Below, piece by piece: positions 1-14,376 of a stretch of 64,000 bases of DNA. Origin of the DNA: Amorphophallus konjac. Taxonomy: Eukaryota > Streptophyta > Magnoliopsida > Alismatales > Araceae. The stretch lies in NCBI GenBank assembly GCA_022559845.1, contig JAHNEJ010002722.1:186001-250000 (forward strand), written 5' to 3'. The notes beneath the pieces were generated by a model that made no database searches, was not told the origin of the DNA, and worked only from the letters and a program-made list of their open reading frames with translations. Numbering within the stretch: position 1 is the stretch's first letter; the number at the start of each line of letters is the position of its first letter. A program made the position numbers and the translations under genes.

Positions 1-655
1 CGGGTGGTGCTCCTAGGATAGGGATGGTGGAGCTGCTTCTCTAAAACCCTCCATGGAGAGACAACCTTGTTGCTGAGGGTTCAGTGGCGATGTTTATGCT
101 AGAGCTAGAGCGTCCCCAACCTCGTCCTTCGACTCGTCTACGCTACTGCCGCTGATGTTGTTGCACAACCTTTTTGCCTCGGAAGTGGTGACCAGAGGTG
201 GTTTGGGCAGCAATCAGAGCAAAGATGGCGATCAGAAGGAGGGTGAGAAGGTAGATGCAGGCGTTGTCGTCGTCGGAGAAGCTACTAGTGGACATGGTGG
301 GCGGCAGGCGGCAGGCGGCGGCGGACCAACAGCGGAGATTGGCCCCACCTCCCCCTCCAAGGGATGGCGATGGCAATTTTGGAGTCTTGTTCTCCCTGAA
401 GGGGGGTGAGAGCATAAGACGACGAAAGCCCCCCGCCACCTGGTAATCAAGGACTCTGACGACTTGAATGGAGTTGCGTGGTTTGTAATTTTAAAAAGTG
501 TATGCCAAATAGATTTACATAAATTTTAAAAAGAATGACACTTCTGTCAAATAAGTAGTATTCAATTTTTGTCAATTTTAAAATTTAAGTCAAAAATTGA
601 CATAACATAATTTTTTAAGTAAAAATAATTTTTTTTAAAAAGGTGTTCCCAACCA
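1..655. mobile_element. Right portion of a capture-type DNA element (E1)
   Basis: The segment from about 505 to 655 is AT-rich and ends in GTGTTCCCAA. It aligns by eye, in the same orientation, with about 23920-24054, the right end of the COG1-carrying element E2. Both contain AAATTTAAGT followed by AAAATTGACA and an ACATAATTTTTTAA block. Inward of this end both copies switch abruptly to GC-rich DNA (about 150-450 here). Seen: the shared terminus and the GC-rich interior. Inferred: both belong to one non-autonomous DNA transposon family that picks up host gene pieces. The left end of E1 lies outside the window, so length, terminal inverted repeat and TSD cannot be checked. Confidence 0.45.
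143..294 (-). CDS. Short unidentified ORF in the GC-rich cargo of E1
   Basis: Reading leftward from the ATG at 292-294 there is a 50-codon open frame. It starts MSTSS, has an acidic DDD stretch, then a hydrophobic run of about 17 residues rich in L, I and A (a possible membrane segment), and a basic tail. A longer in-frame extension begins upstream at 439. I do not recognise the protein. It sits inside E1 and may be a fragment of a host gene or chance coding in GC-rich DNA. Confidence 0.15.
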
Positions 656-2355
656 CACTATTCAGTCCAGTTTATTTCTCGGCCAGAATTGGGGATCCAT
701 TTAACCGATGAGAGAGAGAGCAACGTGGGTCTCACCACTCTCCTCACACACAAATGCGTTAACCGGGGTCAATCAGCGCATTCGGGTCGAATGCGCTAAC
801 CCCACCCGATTAACAAGTGAAGCCTTAATGAACATGGAAACATTTGGAACGTCAAATGATGTAATCTAGCAAAATCGTTGATCAAGAATGCTTAGTGTGT
901 GAGCACGGTTATGGGCCATTGGTTCTCAATTTTCATCGTGGTAAAGCGTGGGAGTCCTGGCATGCTTATTCCTGCCCGAATGGTGTCCGTAGGATTCTTT
1001 GTCGTTTGCAACATGAACTAGTTTTCGATAGGTTGGCATTGTTGTTGTTGTTGTAAACTTTGTGATGCCCAGCATTGTGCATTCTGGAGGAAGAACTTAC
1101 ACCCTATCCCGGACTGAAGAACAACCCCAAGAAAAAAAAACAGATGTTAGTGAGGATGTCAATGTGTCATCGACTTTGTGGTCAATGATATGGAACGCCA
1201 GAAGATCTGGGGTAGGATCACCAGTGGAGTGTTATTTAATTTTTATACCAGAGGGGGTGAGGAAGGGAGTGTAGGATCGATCATGAGTGGATGAGTGTTA
1301 TTTAATTTTTATAAGCAGTGTTTTTTTTTTACGACAATGGTTAGGGATGTAAATCGGGTGGGTTGGGTTGTGCTTAAATTAAAATGGGCTGATCTAAATT
1401 CAATTCAGACCCACACATTTAAATTAGTTCCACGGCAGTGCAAACAAGGTAATAATAATATTGATTTTTTTAGTTAGTCTTTTCCTCAAATCACTCATCC
1501 GTACTGTCTGACTTTGAATAAGATGATTATAAAAAAATAAAAAATAAGAACATCTTTTTTTCCGGTAAAAAAATAGGCGACCAAAATTGTGCCTTTAAGG
1601 GTGTTTATTTTTTTTCAGGTTTTTTAGCAGTACGATTGATTTAAGAAAAGATCAGACATTATAGATGGGTGGCTTGGGGGAGAGACTGCTTAAAAAATAT
1701 TTTAAAACTTTTTCTCCTTACACCACAAGCGATGCAAAGGGTATTACTCAATTTTCATTCAGGCAAAGTTGGCCCTGCACATGCCAATCTGAGTTATACA
1801 ATGAACTTGGTCTCGGTCGAACTGGCCCATTTAGCATCCTTCCGATTTTAATAATCGAACCTTCTCAGGTTGGTATGTCTACGTTCTCTTGGGCTTTGGG
1901 ACCTTCTTAGGTGAGTCTCAAATATTTATCCAGAGTCGATCATCGCTGCCTCGTACCCCTCTCGCCGCCGACGGATACGTGATCGAGGGAAAAGGATAGT
2001 GGAATTGACGGCGCCTCTATGGGCCAAAGGTGCATACTTTTGATTAGCCATGCATATGATCCGATTCTATGAAGGCAAGAAGCAGTACTTGGCTCACGAT
2101 TCCCGAGATAACGCTACTGTGATGGTGTCCCTTCACATTGGGAACTCTGGGACAAGCATGTGACAGTGTCTCCTTGAAGAGGACTCGGGCTATTGCACCA
2201 GTTGTATACAGCTGGTGCAATCCGGGTAGAGCTCCTAAAGTCTTGCTTGATGACTCTTAATCTATCCGGTGGCCACCTCCCACCTTCGAGAGCCTGGATC
2301 CACTGGACGTCAAGGACCTAGTCGATCTCCCCACACTGCATGCTCGGTGTGAGTG
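656..2355. other. Unassigned intergenic DNA
   Basis: No gene is supported. The only structure noted is a pair of direct AATGCGYTAACC motifs at about 753 and 789, a GA-rich stretch near 712-720, and scattered short ORFs without recognisable domains. The stretch ends at the TSD of the solo LTR. Confidence 0.5.
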
Positions 2356-2694
2356 TGTAATATCTCAGACCTTTCGGATCCTTCTTCATGGGTCTCGGAT
2401 CTGATTTCTTGGAGTGTACGACTCTGTTGTGTCCGAAATTTCGTTTCGGACATCTTTCGTGTTCGGATCGGCGCGATCCGGAGTTGTTTCGGAGGCCCGA
2501 AAGCGTTCCGCAGCTTTTTCGCGCGTGTTTTTCGATTACCGGTGTGTGTTTCGGTAATTCCTTCGGAACCTCGTTGCGGGTGAACCGTGTCGTTCACCTA
2601 GGCGAGAGTGGTACCGTTGCGATCGGTGCGTTCCGAGGATCGCGGAAATATAATTTTTGATTTTTTGGTATTTTTCAGAATTTCCAAATTTTCC

Positions 2695-2702
2695 TATAAA
2701 TA
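2695..2702 (+). promoter_or_regulatory. TATA box of solo LTR 1
   Basis: TATAAATA occurs about 340 bp into the LTR and is followed by CT-rich sequence with TCTCTCT and CTTCTTCTT runs, typical of plant LTR transcription starts. The same arrangement recurs in the inverted copy (31026-31033, minus) and in the related LTR (32992-32999), which supports a conserved promoter. Confidence 0.6.
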
Positions 2703-3249
2703 CTCCCATATTTTCTCTCTATCCCCCACCCTCTTTCTTCTTCTTCTTCTTCCTCCTTTCTCCCCCACCATGAGAGCGCCCCTCTCCCCCTCTTCTTCGT
2801 CCGGCGAGACCGCGGCGGCACCCCCCTCCGGCTGCAGACGGCGCGGGACGGCGGCGTGGTGGCGACGGCGAGGTGATCGTGGAGGTGTTCGTGAACCGTG
2901 GGAGCTCAAGGAAGAACGAGGGTTTTCAAACGATTTCTTGCGATTGTGGTCGATCCGGCGCGCCTCGGGGCGCATTTGAGGTAGGGTGACGTCCCTTAGC
3001 CTCTTGCCTTCCTTTCCCGCGATTTGTAGACCGAGGGGAGGCCGAGAGATGGGTATCCATGCGGGTTTGGGTTTTTCCATGATTTTGGGAGAGTTAGCCG
3101 ATCTATGTTTTTAGGCCGCGATTTGGCGTTTTGATGGCTTAGAACCATGCTAGGGGTCCCCAGGGGTCTTCCCCTTTGATTTCCCCCTCTCCGGTGGAGG
3201 CATGGGGGCGTGGTCAGTTTTTTTGGACGTTTCCGGTCGTTTCATCCTC

Positions 3250-3790
3250 GGGCGGGTGTGACGGTCCTTCCAGTGACTGTCACACTATGTAACGCGCCTA
3301 GGTGGGTGCGTTACAACCCTTAGTGCAGCCAAGTGGGGTCTGTGGGCTGTGACGGTCCCACGATAGACCGCCACGGTGCTGTGACGCACCTAGGTTGGAC
3401 CGTCAGGGGCGTTCGACTGTTGGCTGCTGACCGTTGGTTTTTGACCGTTGGGGGTCAAGGCCTGTGACGCACCAGGCTTGGTGCGTTACAGCCATGTGAC
3501 GCCCCTATGTGGGTGCGTTAGAGCATACGCATTCCCACGCTGTAACGCACCAGGGTTGGTACGTTACACGCTGTGACGCACCGAGTGGCACGCGTCACAG
3601 CTATTTTCAGTTGTCTTGTGACGCACCAGGGTAGGCGCGTCACAGACTGTAACGCACTAGGGTAGGTGCGTTACGTCCTATTTTACACCGAGCGTGTGAC
3701 GCCCCTGCGTTGGGCCGTCAGGTGACTGTGACGGTCATGCCTAGACCGTCAGAGCCTGTGACGCGTCTAGGGTAGACCGTCAGGCTCTGG
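3250..3790. repeat. Array of about 13 near-palindromic units in solo LTR 1
   Basis: Successive units of about 28 bp, spaced 30-45 bp, have the form TGTGACGCACC - short loop - GGTGCGTTACA. Some units have arms TGTAACGC/GCGTTACA, others TGTGACGC/GCGTCACA, and a few are imperfect (for example TGTGACGGTC with GACCGTCA). Each unit is self-complementary, so each could form a hairpin as RNA or cruciform DNA, or could act as a two-fold symmetric binding site. TGACG, the core bound by plant TGA-class bZIP factors, appears in most arms; whether it is used is unknown. Confidence 0.8.
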
Positions 3791-4911
3791 GTTGCCCCGG
3801 GTGGTTTGCAACCCCGTTTCTATTCCGACCGTGGTCACCGTGCGACGGTGCTGGTACGTGGGACGGTCCCCGTACGTCGTCGGATACGGACGTTATTTTC
3901 CGTTGACTTGAGAGTCTACTCCGTAGTGACCCTCCACTAGTCGTAGCCTGCTTACACGCGAGTGGTCCCACCAGGGAGTGGTGGAGAGGCTACCTTTAGA
4001 GACGGTTTGTGGACCGGTTTCCGTCGGGCCCTGCGTCTACCAGCCAGAGTCCGGCTGAGGGGAAAATCGATCAGAGGGCCAGACCAGGGACGCATGGTCT
4101 GTGTGTGCACACGTGGTTGAGGGCGATTGGACCGACGCTGACGAGCGTGACCCCAGCTAGTCACTTGTTTGTAGTTACTTGTACAGTGTCTCAGTTCCCG
4201 CTGGGCCGGAGGGAGACACCTGAGGCGCGGACTAAGACGTCAGTGAACGCTTTCGGCCTTGCTTCTAGTGGGAGGTACTCCTGTCGAGTCGGGAGTGACA
4301 GACTGTCAGTCGTTACGACTTCGACCTTCAGATTTTGTCGTGTTGACCGTGGTGTTCCGGTCGTTCCACCGTGGCACGTGTGTCGGTTTTCGTGCCGTGG
4401 GATCGGTGTTTTGTAGATTGCAGGGCTTCCCTTTCCGAGGTACTCGCTTACTGCTAGCGTAGCAGTTTCTCTGTTTGCGAGATAGGGTTCGAGTGATCCC
4501 TACTGAGTCTTGTTCCGAGACTCATTCCCTGCGTATTTTCACCGTGTTTCAGGTGAGTCGCGGCCTCAGGGGAGCGCGTCTGAGGCTCAGCGTGGTTCAG
4601 GTGCCCAGCGTTAGTGCAAGAGGTCAGAGCCGGGGTATGTCCCGTGTAACTGTACTTTTCTTTCTTGTCTCTGTACTAGTTGTAGACTACTGCTGTTGTT
4701 ATTTTATTGTTATCTTGTGGACCATGTATCATGTAAACTATTAATTTATTTCTTGCTTAATAATATAATTGTTTAATTCTGTAATTATTTGTGATACTTG
4801 TGTAGTCTCCACACCATTCCTTTAACTCTTCCGAGCCTTCGGGTTCGTGGGTGGTGGTACGAGTCTCGGGTTATTGGGCCTTCCCGGTAATTGAATTCTC
4901 GGGTCGTTACA

Positions 4912-7117
4912 GAGTGTGTCTTTTTGGGGCTTATTGGCCGGACGATAAAAAACGTGCATCACTTTAAGTGTACCTTGCTAAATCTCAACTTGCACAAAGT
5001 TCCTCACGAGGGTGGGAGTTCCACGAGAGAACTTTATGATGCTTAATTCAACATATGGATGGAGGGAGGAGTGAGGGGCTCTTATGAGGTAGATGTGACT
5101 CATGCCGAAGTGAACAACCAGGGAAAGGTGGGATAGGATGGCCATGGCTCCGTGGGGAGGGGGGAGTTACTGGCTTCTCCTTAGGGGAATTCTCATATAG
5201 TGTGATGATAGGTCAATGTGGCCTTACCTTTCTTACGTATCCGGAGGAGGTCGATGAGACCCCCTTTAATAGGTGAAGGTTGGAGAGAGATGACGTGGCC
5301 AACGGGCCTCGGGCGTCTGAAATGACTCCATCGTCGGATGTGATAGTCCAAGTTGTAGCCTTATGAGGAAATGGCATTAATCGCGGCGTCGTGAAGGGGC
5401 ACATATGTACTGACGTCGGCCCTCCATAATTACGATTTCAAATTTTTAGAACCCGACAAAAGATCATGACTTAGCGGGAATGGGGACATGTGACGGTCAT
5501 CTGCCGATGCTCACACACCATAAAAAAAAAAGAGAAAAAAAACTCAAGTGGCAACCACAAATGATCCATGATGGCAAATTATCGCGTGAGAAAATATCTA
5601 CAAATTAAACATAGCGATGACACATAATGACTTAGGGTTTTGTATAGCTACCAACGTCAAATGTGAAAGGAGGGAAAGAAACTCGAGGTTTTCTTCATCG
5701 GCAGTGCACCAGGGGGAGGACGAGAGTCGGTGCTCCTTGAGAGGGGTGATACGGGCATTGAGAAAGGTACGAAGAGGCATATTTTTGGAGAGAGGAGGGG
5801 CTAAGGTCTGAATCCAATATTCTTATCATATGATAGGTTGTCAAGGTCTATTTCTACAGACATTGAGTTATATATATTTCAAATCAATTTGGACTGAATT
5901 GAGTTGAGATATCAGGTTAAACAAAAGCCAAGTTAGTCTAGTCCAAATTTAAACATGAGTTGGACAAATTATGATCAATACTCGGATGCAATTTACAAAA
6001 CCCCCACTTGAAGCAAACTCAAGTAGGGTTAAGTTATTTCAAGGATAGGTCTTCTAGACCAAGTTTGGCTAACCCAGTGGTCTGTATTGGATTGGGATTA
6101 TTCTGATCCGGTACGATATGCCCGAGTCACACATCTTCCTAGGACAGCCCCTTCATTCCCTCACTCCGACGGCTTCCCTACTTGTAGACCAACTCTCTCC
6201 CCCAGCCTCCCAACCCCAGTAGTCACCTCCCCCATTCCGGTAGCCCCCCACTTGACCGACAGTGCCCCTCCCCCAGTTCAAATCGATCTTGAAACGTCTC
6301 GAATCTAACTAAACTTGTCTCCTCAAGTTTCTTCGACGATGGATCCACATCTTTACTGTGCAAACATGTTGAAAATCGACCCGATCGTCGTTGTCCGACT
6401 ACTACAGTGATGACCATCCCATCTCGATCAATCTAAGATGGATCTAAAGATCAATTTCTCCTAAATCTGGTACAGTACGCCCGAGTCAACGTGAGTTACA
6501 CCGAGTCGACGAATCATTCTCTAGACACGGGGAGAGAGAGTTCTCTGTGCTAGGCAAAAAAAAATATCCTTCATTCCTTTTTTAGGGGGCGCAGGGTGGA
6601 GGGGGACGTGAGCTCAAGAATCCATACAATTAATAAAATAATATATTTTATGTTTACAAGGTTATAAATCACTTTATGTTGTCCTCTTTTTATTTGATGT
6701 ATCCGAAATTATTGAATTTGAAAACCAACGGGCGGGCCCATATAACACTATTTTAAACACATTTCAATGTTTAGTCAAAACCACCGGAAATCACGAATCA
6801 AGAATTTCAAAATCATTTATTTTAAAATCAAAATTTTTATTTTCATATATTTTAAAATTAATATTTTATATTAATTTGTGATATACCAAACCACCCCTAT
6901 TTTTAAAAAAAAAGTAACCCTTCGAATCATCTTGTTCCCTTTAAAGCAGGTTATCCCTATTCTGCTCCCACCGGTGACAAGCTGGGTGTGCATCAACGTC
7001 GTGAAAGGTTCTGACCCCTTTTTCGGTTCCCGAGCCTCATTTTGGACCCTTTCTTCTCGGATCATTGGTATGCAAACTAGGCTTTGAATCTTCCGTTGTT
7101 TCTATTATGACTGGAGT
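4912..7117. other. Unassigned intergenic DNA
   Basis: No gene or classified element is supported. Short ORFs up to about 73 codons show no domain. The sequence is mixed in composition, with A-rich runs near 5521-5550 and a more AT-rich part after 6600. Confidence 0.5.
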
Positions 7118-7625
7118 TGGGCCGTCGGTGGGTGAGAGCCGGGGGTTAGATTTGGGTAAGCTTAATTCTATCTCGAACTATGTTTGATTGGGTAGGGTCA
7201 ATAATTCAGACACTAACAAAAGAATATATAATTCGAGTAAAATTTAATTCGGTCTACAAATTTAAATAAATAATGATAAATAATAAAAACAATATCTTTA
7301 ATAATATAAAATTTATAATTTTATTAAATAAATTAAAATTTTGATGTTAATTATTTATTTTATTTGAAAAGAGATTTTTTATTTTATAATTAAATAAAAT
7401 AATTTTAATTAATTAATTTAAAATTTTTGAAATGAAAAAAAAAAAGAGAACAGACTGGATCGACTCACGGCCTGAACTCAAAGTCTGAGTTTGACCTTGA
7501 ATCTAATCGAGTCGAACTTTTAAATCTGACTAAGAATTCACGGATCGAAAAAGATCTTACGATTCAATTTGAAATTGGACCAAGTCTACGACCTGTCGGT
7601 TAAATCCAACCTATCGACGGTCTTA
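7118..7625 (+). mobile_element. MITE-like element, copy A
   Basis: The ends are imperfect inverted repeats: GGGCCGTCGGTGGG at the left and the complement of AAGACCGTCGATAGG at the right. The interior has an AT-rich middle (TTTGATGTTAATTATTT, then AAAGAGATTTTTT), an A-rich run with GAAATGAAAA, and a right arm with ACAGACTGGATCG. The same order of blocks occurs in copy C (40615-41072) and, inverted, in copy B (22800-24320). No coding capacity is seen. The superfamily is not determined and no clear TSD was found. Confidence 0.5.
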
Positions 7626-8000
7626 GTGTGACGGTTACATAGGAAGTCGTGACATAATTGCACGTAAACAAAAGTTGTAAGAATGGGATACCTAAAAGTG
7701 TATTTCTAATAATAATAAACACATAATTTAATTAATAATAATATTATCTGCCGTGCTTATCTTCGGTATAAGGGGAAGGACGATACATGGGGTGGAAGAG
7801 TGGAACCTTCACGAGGAAGACGCGCATGACATGTTGGCAGATACACCATTTTTAAGATTAAATTCTATGTATACACGTCGAGAGAGAGAGAGAGAGAAAG
7901 AGGGGTTAATTTTCTAATAATTTTTTTAAAAGTAATTCATAACAGTTGAATATTGACAGAAAAGAGAGAAAGAAAAAAAGTCTCTTTAGTCTTAATCCAG

Positions 8001-8081
8001 GTGTTCCTAGATGTCATTAAGTTGTGAGTAGGAAGAAGGTTTCCTTTGACATCTAGGAATCTTATGACATCTAGGAACACC
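8001..8081. repeat. Perfect 18-bp inverted repeat (hairpin)
   Basis: Positions 8001-8018 are the exact reverse complement of 8064-8081, with a 45-bp loop. A third partial copy of the right arm (GACATCTAGGAA) lies in the loop at 8048-8059. The hairpin directly abuts a poly-C tract of about 29 bases and a (CA)n run. Confidence 0.85.
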
Positions 8082-8084
8082 TCC

Positions 8085-8096
8085 CCTCCCCCCCCC

Positions 8097-8127
<31 letters not shown>

Positions 8128-8128
8128 A
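8085..8128. repeat. Poly-C tract followed by (CA)n
   Basis: An almost uninterrupted C run covers about 8087-8113 and passes into a CA dinucleotide repeat to about 8128. Homopolymers like this are also prone to sequencing-length error. Confidence 0.9.
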
Positions 8129-8584
8129 CCCCCACCCGGATTTTAGTTTCTGTAGTATAGTGAATCTAGAGAAACTTTCTTACAAGTTATCTAGTAAAAA
8201 AAAGTTGCAATCATATTTTAAAAAAAAAATCATTGTAAGGAGCTTTTAAAATATTTATGGGTTTTTTCCTTCATTTTTTGGGTTGTTTATCAAATAACTT
8301 AAAAGTTTGATTGAGAAAAGGACAAAATGGCCATTATTCTAGCAAGAGCATGTTCTCCCCTCATCGTAAGAGTAAGAAAGATAGCAATATGTATTATTTT
8401 AACTTCCATTTAAGATTCGTTTAATTAAGCAATATCAGTTGACTGTAACAGTAGGTTTGCACAAAATGCTGTACCGTTGTAAGTACTGTTCATGTTTCTC
8501 AAAATGTAGATAGAGAAAACTTGGGATTATATATGTACAATTTAGACACTAAATGGGATAGACACCCGTATTGTTAAGATCTCG

Positions 8585-9180
8585 TAAAGTATCGGTATGC
8601 AAGATTTGTCAAATTGATCGTAACGGTAGTCTCGAGTTTCTATTAGTATAATATGATACGGTATCGTACCGATTCGTACTACAAAATGTTAAGATTAAAA
8701 AATTATTTAATAAATATATATTATTATAAAATATAATAAAATATTATATTTGAGTTAGTAATTAGTAGATATGTTAGTTATGTGTGAGTTAAAGGATTCA
8801 AATCATATGAATGTCACGTGTTTTTTGATTTATTTTTCTTAAAGAAGAATGAAAAAAGTAAGAAAATTGTGTCACTATTTTGTTTTGAATTCAAATCCTA
8901 ATTTTTCAAAGGAAGATTCTTAATCAAATTATGTATAATATCACATTTGATATAAAATAATATATAATATTTAAAAATATAAATATGTACTTGTTGCGTA
9001 CCACAGATCAATCGTATCGATTTGTGGTTGGTACTGTCCGGTACGGACAGTATGTCCCGTACCGAACCGGTTTGACAAATCTTGACCGGGATAACTATTT
9101 TGTCGGAATGAGCACATGAGACTATAGTTTGGAGGATCCATCGTATCGACCGTACCAACTTTTTATTGGTACTATACATA
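8585..9180. repeat. Possible short TIR element rich in GTACCG motifs
   Basis: Near 8601 the sequence reads CAAGATTTGTCAAA. The same 14 bases occur in reverse complement at about 9070. Both sides carry several GTACCG/CGGTAC motifs, and a related direct copy (AGATTTGTCAAA) is found near 9853. The pattern resembles small non-autonomous DNA elements of plants, but no TSD or precise end could be defined. Confidence 0.25.
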
Positions 9181-10789
9181 ATATATATTACGATGTGATT
9201 ACATATCGAGGTGAAAGAAAATTTATATATATAATAAAATTATTTTAAAAAAATTAACTTAATTGATGTGTGATTTTAACGCGACGAGTTCGAATCTCAC
9301 AAATGTTACATAATTTTTTAATTTTTTTTAACTTCAATCCTTAAAGGAAAGTAATAATAAATAAAAAATTATATGTCTTGTGCGATTCGAACCATAGACC
9401 TCACATTTTAATAAAATATATCTAACTAAATTATCTATACAATCTTAAAATTTTTATAAATAAATTATTATTAAAAATAAATGTATAAAAAAATTCTTAA
9501 AAATATAATAACAGTCGTACCATTACTTAAAATCAAATAGTACAGAAATATAAGGAAATATTATTTAAACATGATATTTTTATAATTTTTTACAAAAAAT
9601 GTCATAAATATAAATATAAATTATAATTATATTATTTAATTTTACGTAATAATATATCTGCTAACATATTTTTAGTAATGATTTTTTTATAAATTCACTT
9701 TTAATAATAATTTATTTATACAATTTTAAAAATATTTAATATAAAATAAAATATTTAATATTTAATAATATAAATATTATACTTATTATATATCATGTAC
9801 CGATCCTATCCAACTACGTGCGTGCGTGCGTGCATTAAGAGAGGTAGCATACAGATTTGTCAAATTAACCTGGCATGTGACGCGGTGGAATAACCGTCTG
9901 TTCCCATTGGTTTCTTCACCGCGCACGGAGAAAGTCAACTGCCCGAGGTGACCAGCCGATGCTTAGGATAACGTGGAAGGTATTAAAAAGATCAAATAAG
10001 GCGGTGATATTTAAAACGAAGAGGGGGTTGGGACGTTGAGGGCGGGCAGTTGAGAACTCGGGAGGGATTATTGGACTCGTAACTATGATTAGCTACGTAG
10101 TCTGGAATCAATTATAGTCGTAACCATACCTATACCTCCTCCATATGTAATTAAATCAAACAGGGCATCTTTGAAATCGACGAAGATCACCTTGTGATAT
10201 TATTGTTCATACCCCCCCCCAGTAGTAAACAGTATGATCATGCGGTGTTAAAAGATGCATAATTTGTCTGGTTTGAACAGGAGCTTTTTGTAGTAGGTAA
10301 TTAAGTAAGATGTTCTTCTTCCATCCCCCCCTCCCACTCTTGATGTCATCTCTTTATCTCTTGGATGTAAAAATGGTCATCTATCATCTAATAATTTGCA
10401 CGATTATTAACATTTTGGTAGGTTCTTGGGCAGACATGACGGTCAAAACTGAAAACTTATAACATCTGGCACGTATGCAAAGCAATTAAGCAATGAGGAG
10501 GTATTTAACGTACATAAAACTTGGGGGGGAGGGTTTGGGGTGCTTTGGAAGAAAAGCCCGACATAGTAAAATGTTGGATTTTGTTACCTGTACGTATATC
10601 CCTGTGAATATTTGTTATGTCAAATATACCTCTTATTTGAGTATATTAATTATCAAGAATACCTTTTATTTATCTTTAAATATTGCAGTTATATCTATAT
10701 GCAGTTTACTACCGTCGATGGGAGGTAAATATTGTGTAAAATATGTCATCTATTATCGTTAGGTGCAGTGAAATATTTAAAATATCCTT

Positions 10790-13050
<2,261 letters not shown>

Positions 13051-14376
13051 TCTGATCACCGCCCGGGATCACTCCTCTGAATAGAGGTAAAACACCGCCG
13101 TGCCATCCCAAACGAAGAATTTTGCCGCCTCTGACAGCATTTGGAACAGAAGGATTCAGAAGGAACTAAACCGGTTATGATCACCTGCAGTGAGAATAAG
13201 AGACCGTGGTCCCCACGAGAGAGCAAGAGACCACCGGCTAGGTCCAAGTCAGATGTGGAGGCGACAGGATGCTCCCAAAGGAGTTGGCTGTGGCGCGTCT
13301 GCAGGGCTTGCGCCTGGTTTGGAGTTGGGGGTGCCTCCGTAGCGGAGTTATGATGAGTTGAGTGATTAGATTCCCAAGGGCGAGGAAGGAAGAAGGGAGA
13401 GATGGGGGCGTGGGTCCGGGGGTGTTCATTGTGGTGACCATGAAGGGTTGAAGGTAACACGCAGAGCAAGGAAAGGGAGGATCTTGGCGTCGAGCAAGGA
13501 AAGGTGTCGAGACTTGAGAGAGGGGATTAAAAAAAGCGTGAGTAGAGCGCGTCGTGGTTCGACAGCCTCAGCAGCGAACTCTCTCTCAAGAAAACGGAGA
13601 CAGGAGAGAGAGAGGGGGAGGGGGCTTGCGAGTCGTTCGCACGTCTAGAGTAGAGGGAGGCGTTGTGGAGACTGGAGAGGAAAGGAGAAGCTGGAAGGTG
13701 GAGGGGGGAACCAGAAGGGTTTGGTGAGTGGGTGTCGTTATTGTTTCTTCCTGTGTTTGGGCATTTGGGGTCTTCGGTCTTGCGGTTCCTTGTGCTGTCG
13801 TTATACTGCTATTGCAATTGAACAGGCGGATCTGACTTGACAACGAAGTTGGTCGTGTTTTCTTGAGGGTTTCTTGATCTGGGTTTGTCTCTGTCTGGGG
13901 TTCCGGTGAGAACTGCTTCAGAAAGTTGTGATCTTGGTACCGGAAACATTCGCAAAGCTTGGTTATTTGAGCTCTCCTCTGCTCTTTTTGGGTGGTTTTG
14001 CCGGGGCAGGGTCTGGAGCCACGGGTGTTTCGCTGATTTGGTTCTTCGGTAGAAAAGGGAGGAACTTCTGCTGTGGTGGTGAGAAGAACGTTTTGGAGTT
14101 TGCCTGCCCGATTTGTTACTCCCCGTGAGGGATAGAGTGGCTCGGAAATTTGGTTGCTCTGATCAGGTGTTTCGCAGATTAGGTTTTCGTTGGCTGCAAG
14201 ATTTTGCTGGTGATATGCTGGAAAGAGCCTTCTTTCCAGCATCAAGTCTCTAACTTTGGAGGACTTGGAGAGTGCTATGCTGATTTTGGTGTAACCGAGT
14301 AGCATCTGGTTGTTCTGTGCATGTTTCTGATTTGACAATTTTGTAATAGGAGGGAAGGAGCTGAAACTAGGTGAAG
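13051..14376 (+). other. Upstream region and probable 5' leader of the PERK gene
   Basis: No separate gene is supported. A good 3' splice site (pyrimidine-rich stretch, then GTAATAG) ends at 14348, 28 bp before the start codon, and a GTGAGTG donor-like site lies near 13722. A leader intron of about 0.6 kb is therefore possible. This is inference from splice-site appearance only. The transcription start was not located. Confidence 0.3.

Larger units (their letters stand above)
2356..4911 (+). mobile_element. Solo LTR, family 1 copy 1 (2,556 bp)
   Basis: The element starts TGTAATATCT and ends GGTCGTTACA, the usual TG...CA of an LTR. It is bounded by a perfect 5-bp duplication, GAGTG at 2351-2355 and again at 4912-4916. 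No internal region is present, so this is a solo LTR left by recombination between two LTRs. A second copy lies inverted at 28792-31372, and a diverged relative lies at 32610-35851. Visible parts are a TATA box near 2695 followed by a pyrimidine-rich start region, an array of palindromic units at about 3250-3790, and an AT-rich 3' part near 4680-4790. The TG/CA ends and 5-bp TSD fit Ty3/Gypsy, but the lineage cannot be fixed without an internal domain. Confidence 0.9.

Noticed and set aside
2597..2979. Opposed frames of about 123-128 codons near the TATA box of solo LTR 1
   Set aside because: They are in the LTR leader; equivalent frames recur in the inverted copy, and no domain is visible.
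3250..3790. Palindromic array considered as a CRISPR array or tRNA-like cluster
   Set aside because: Units are not identical direct repeats with unique spacers, no tRNA boxes are present, and the array lies inside a TSD-bounded LTR.
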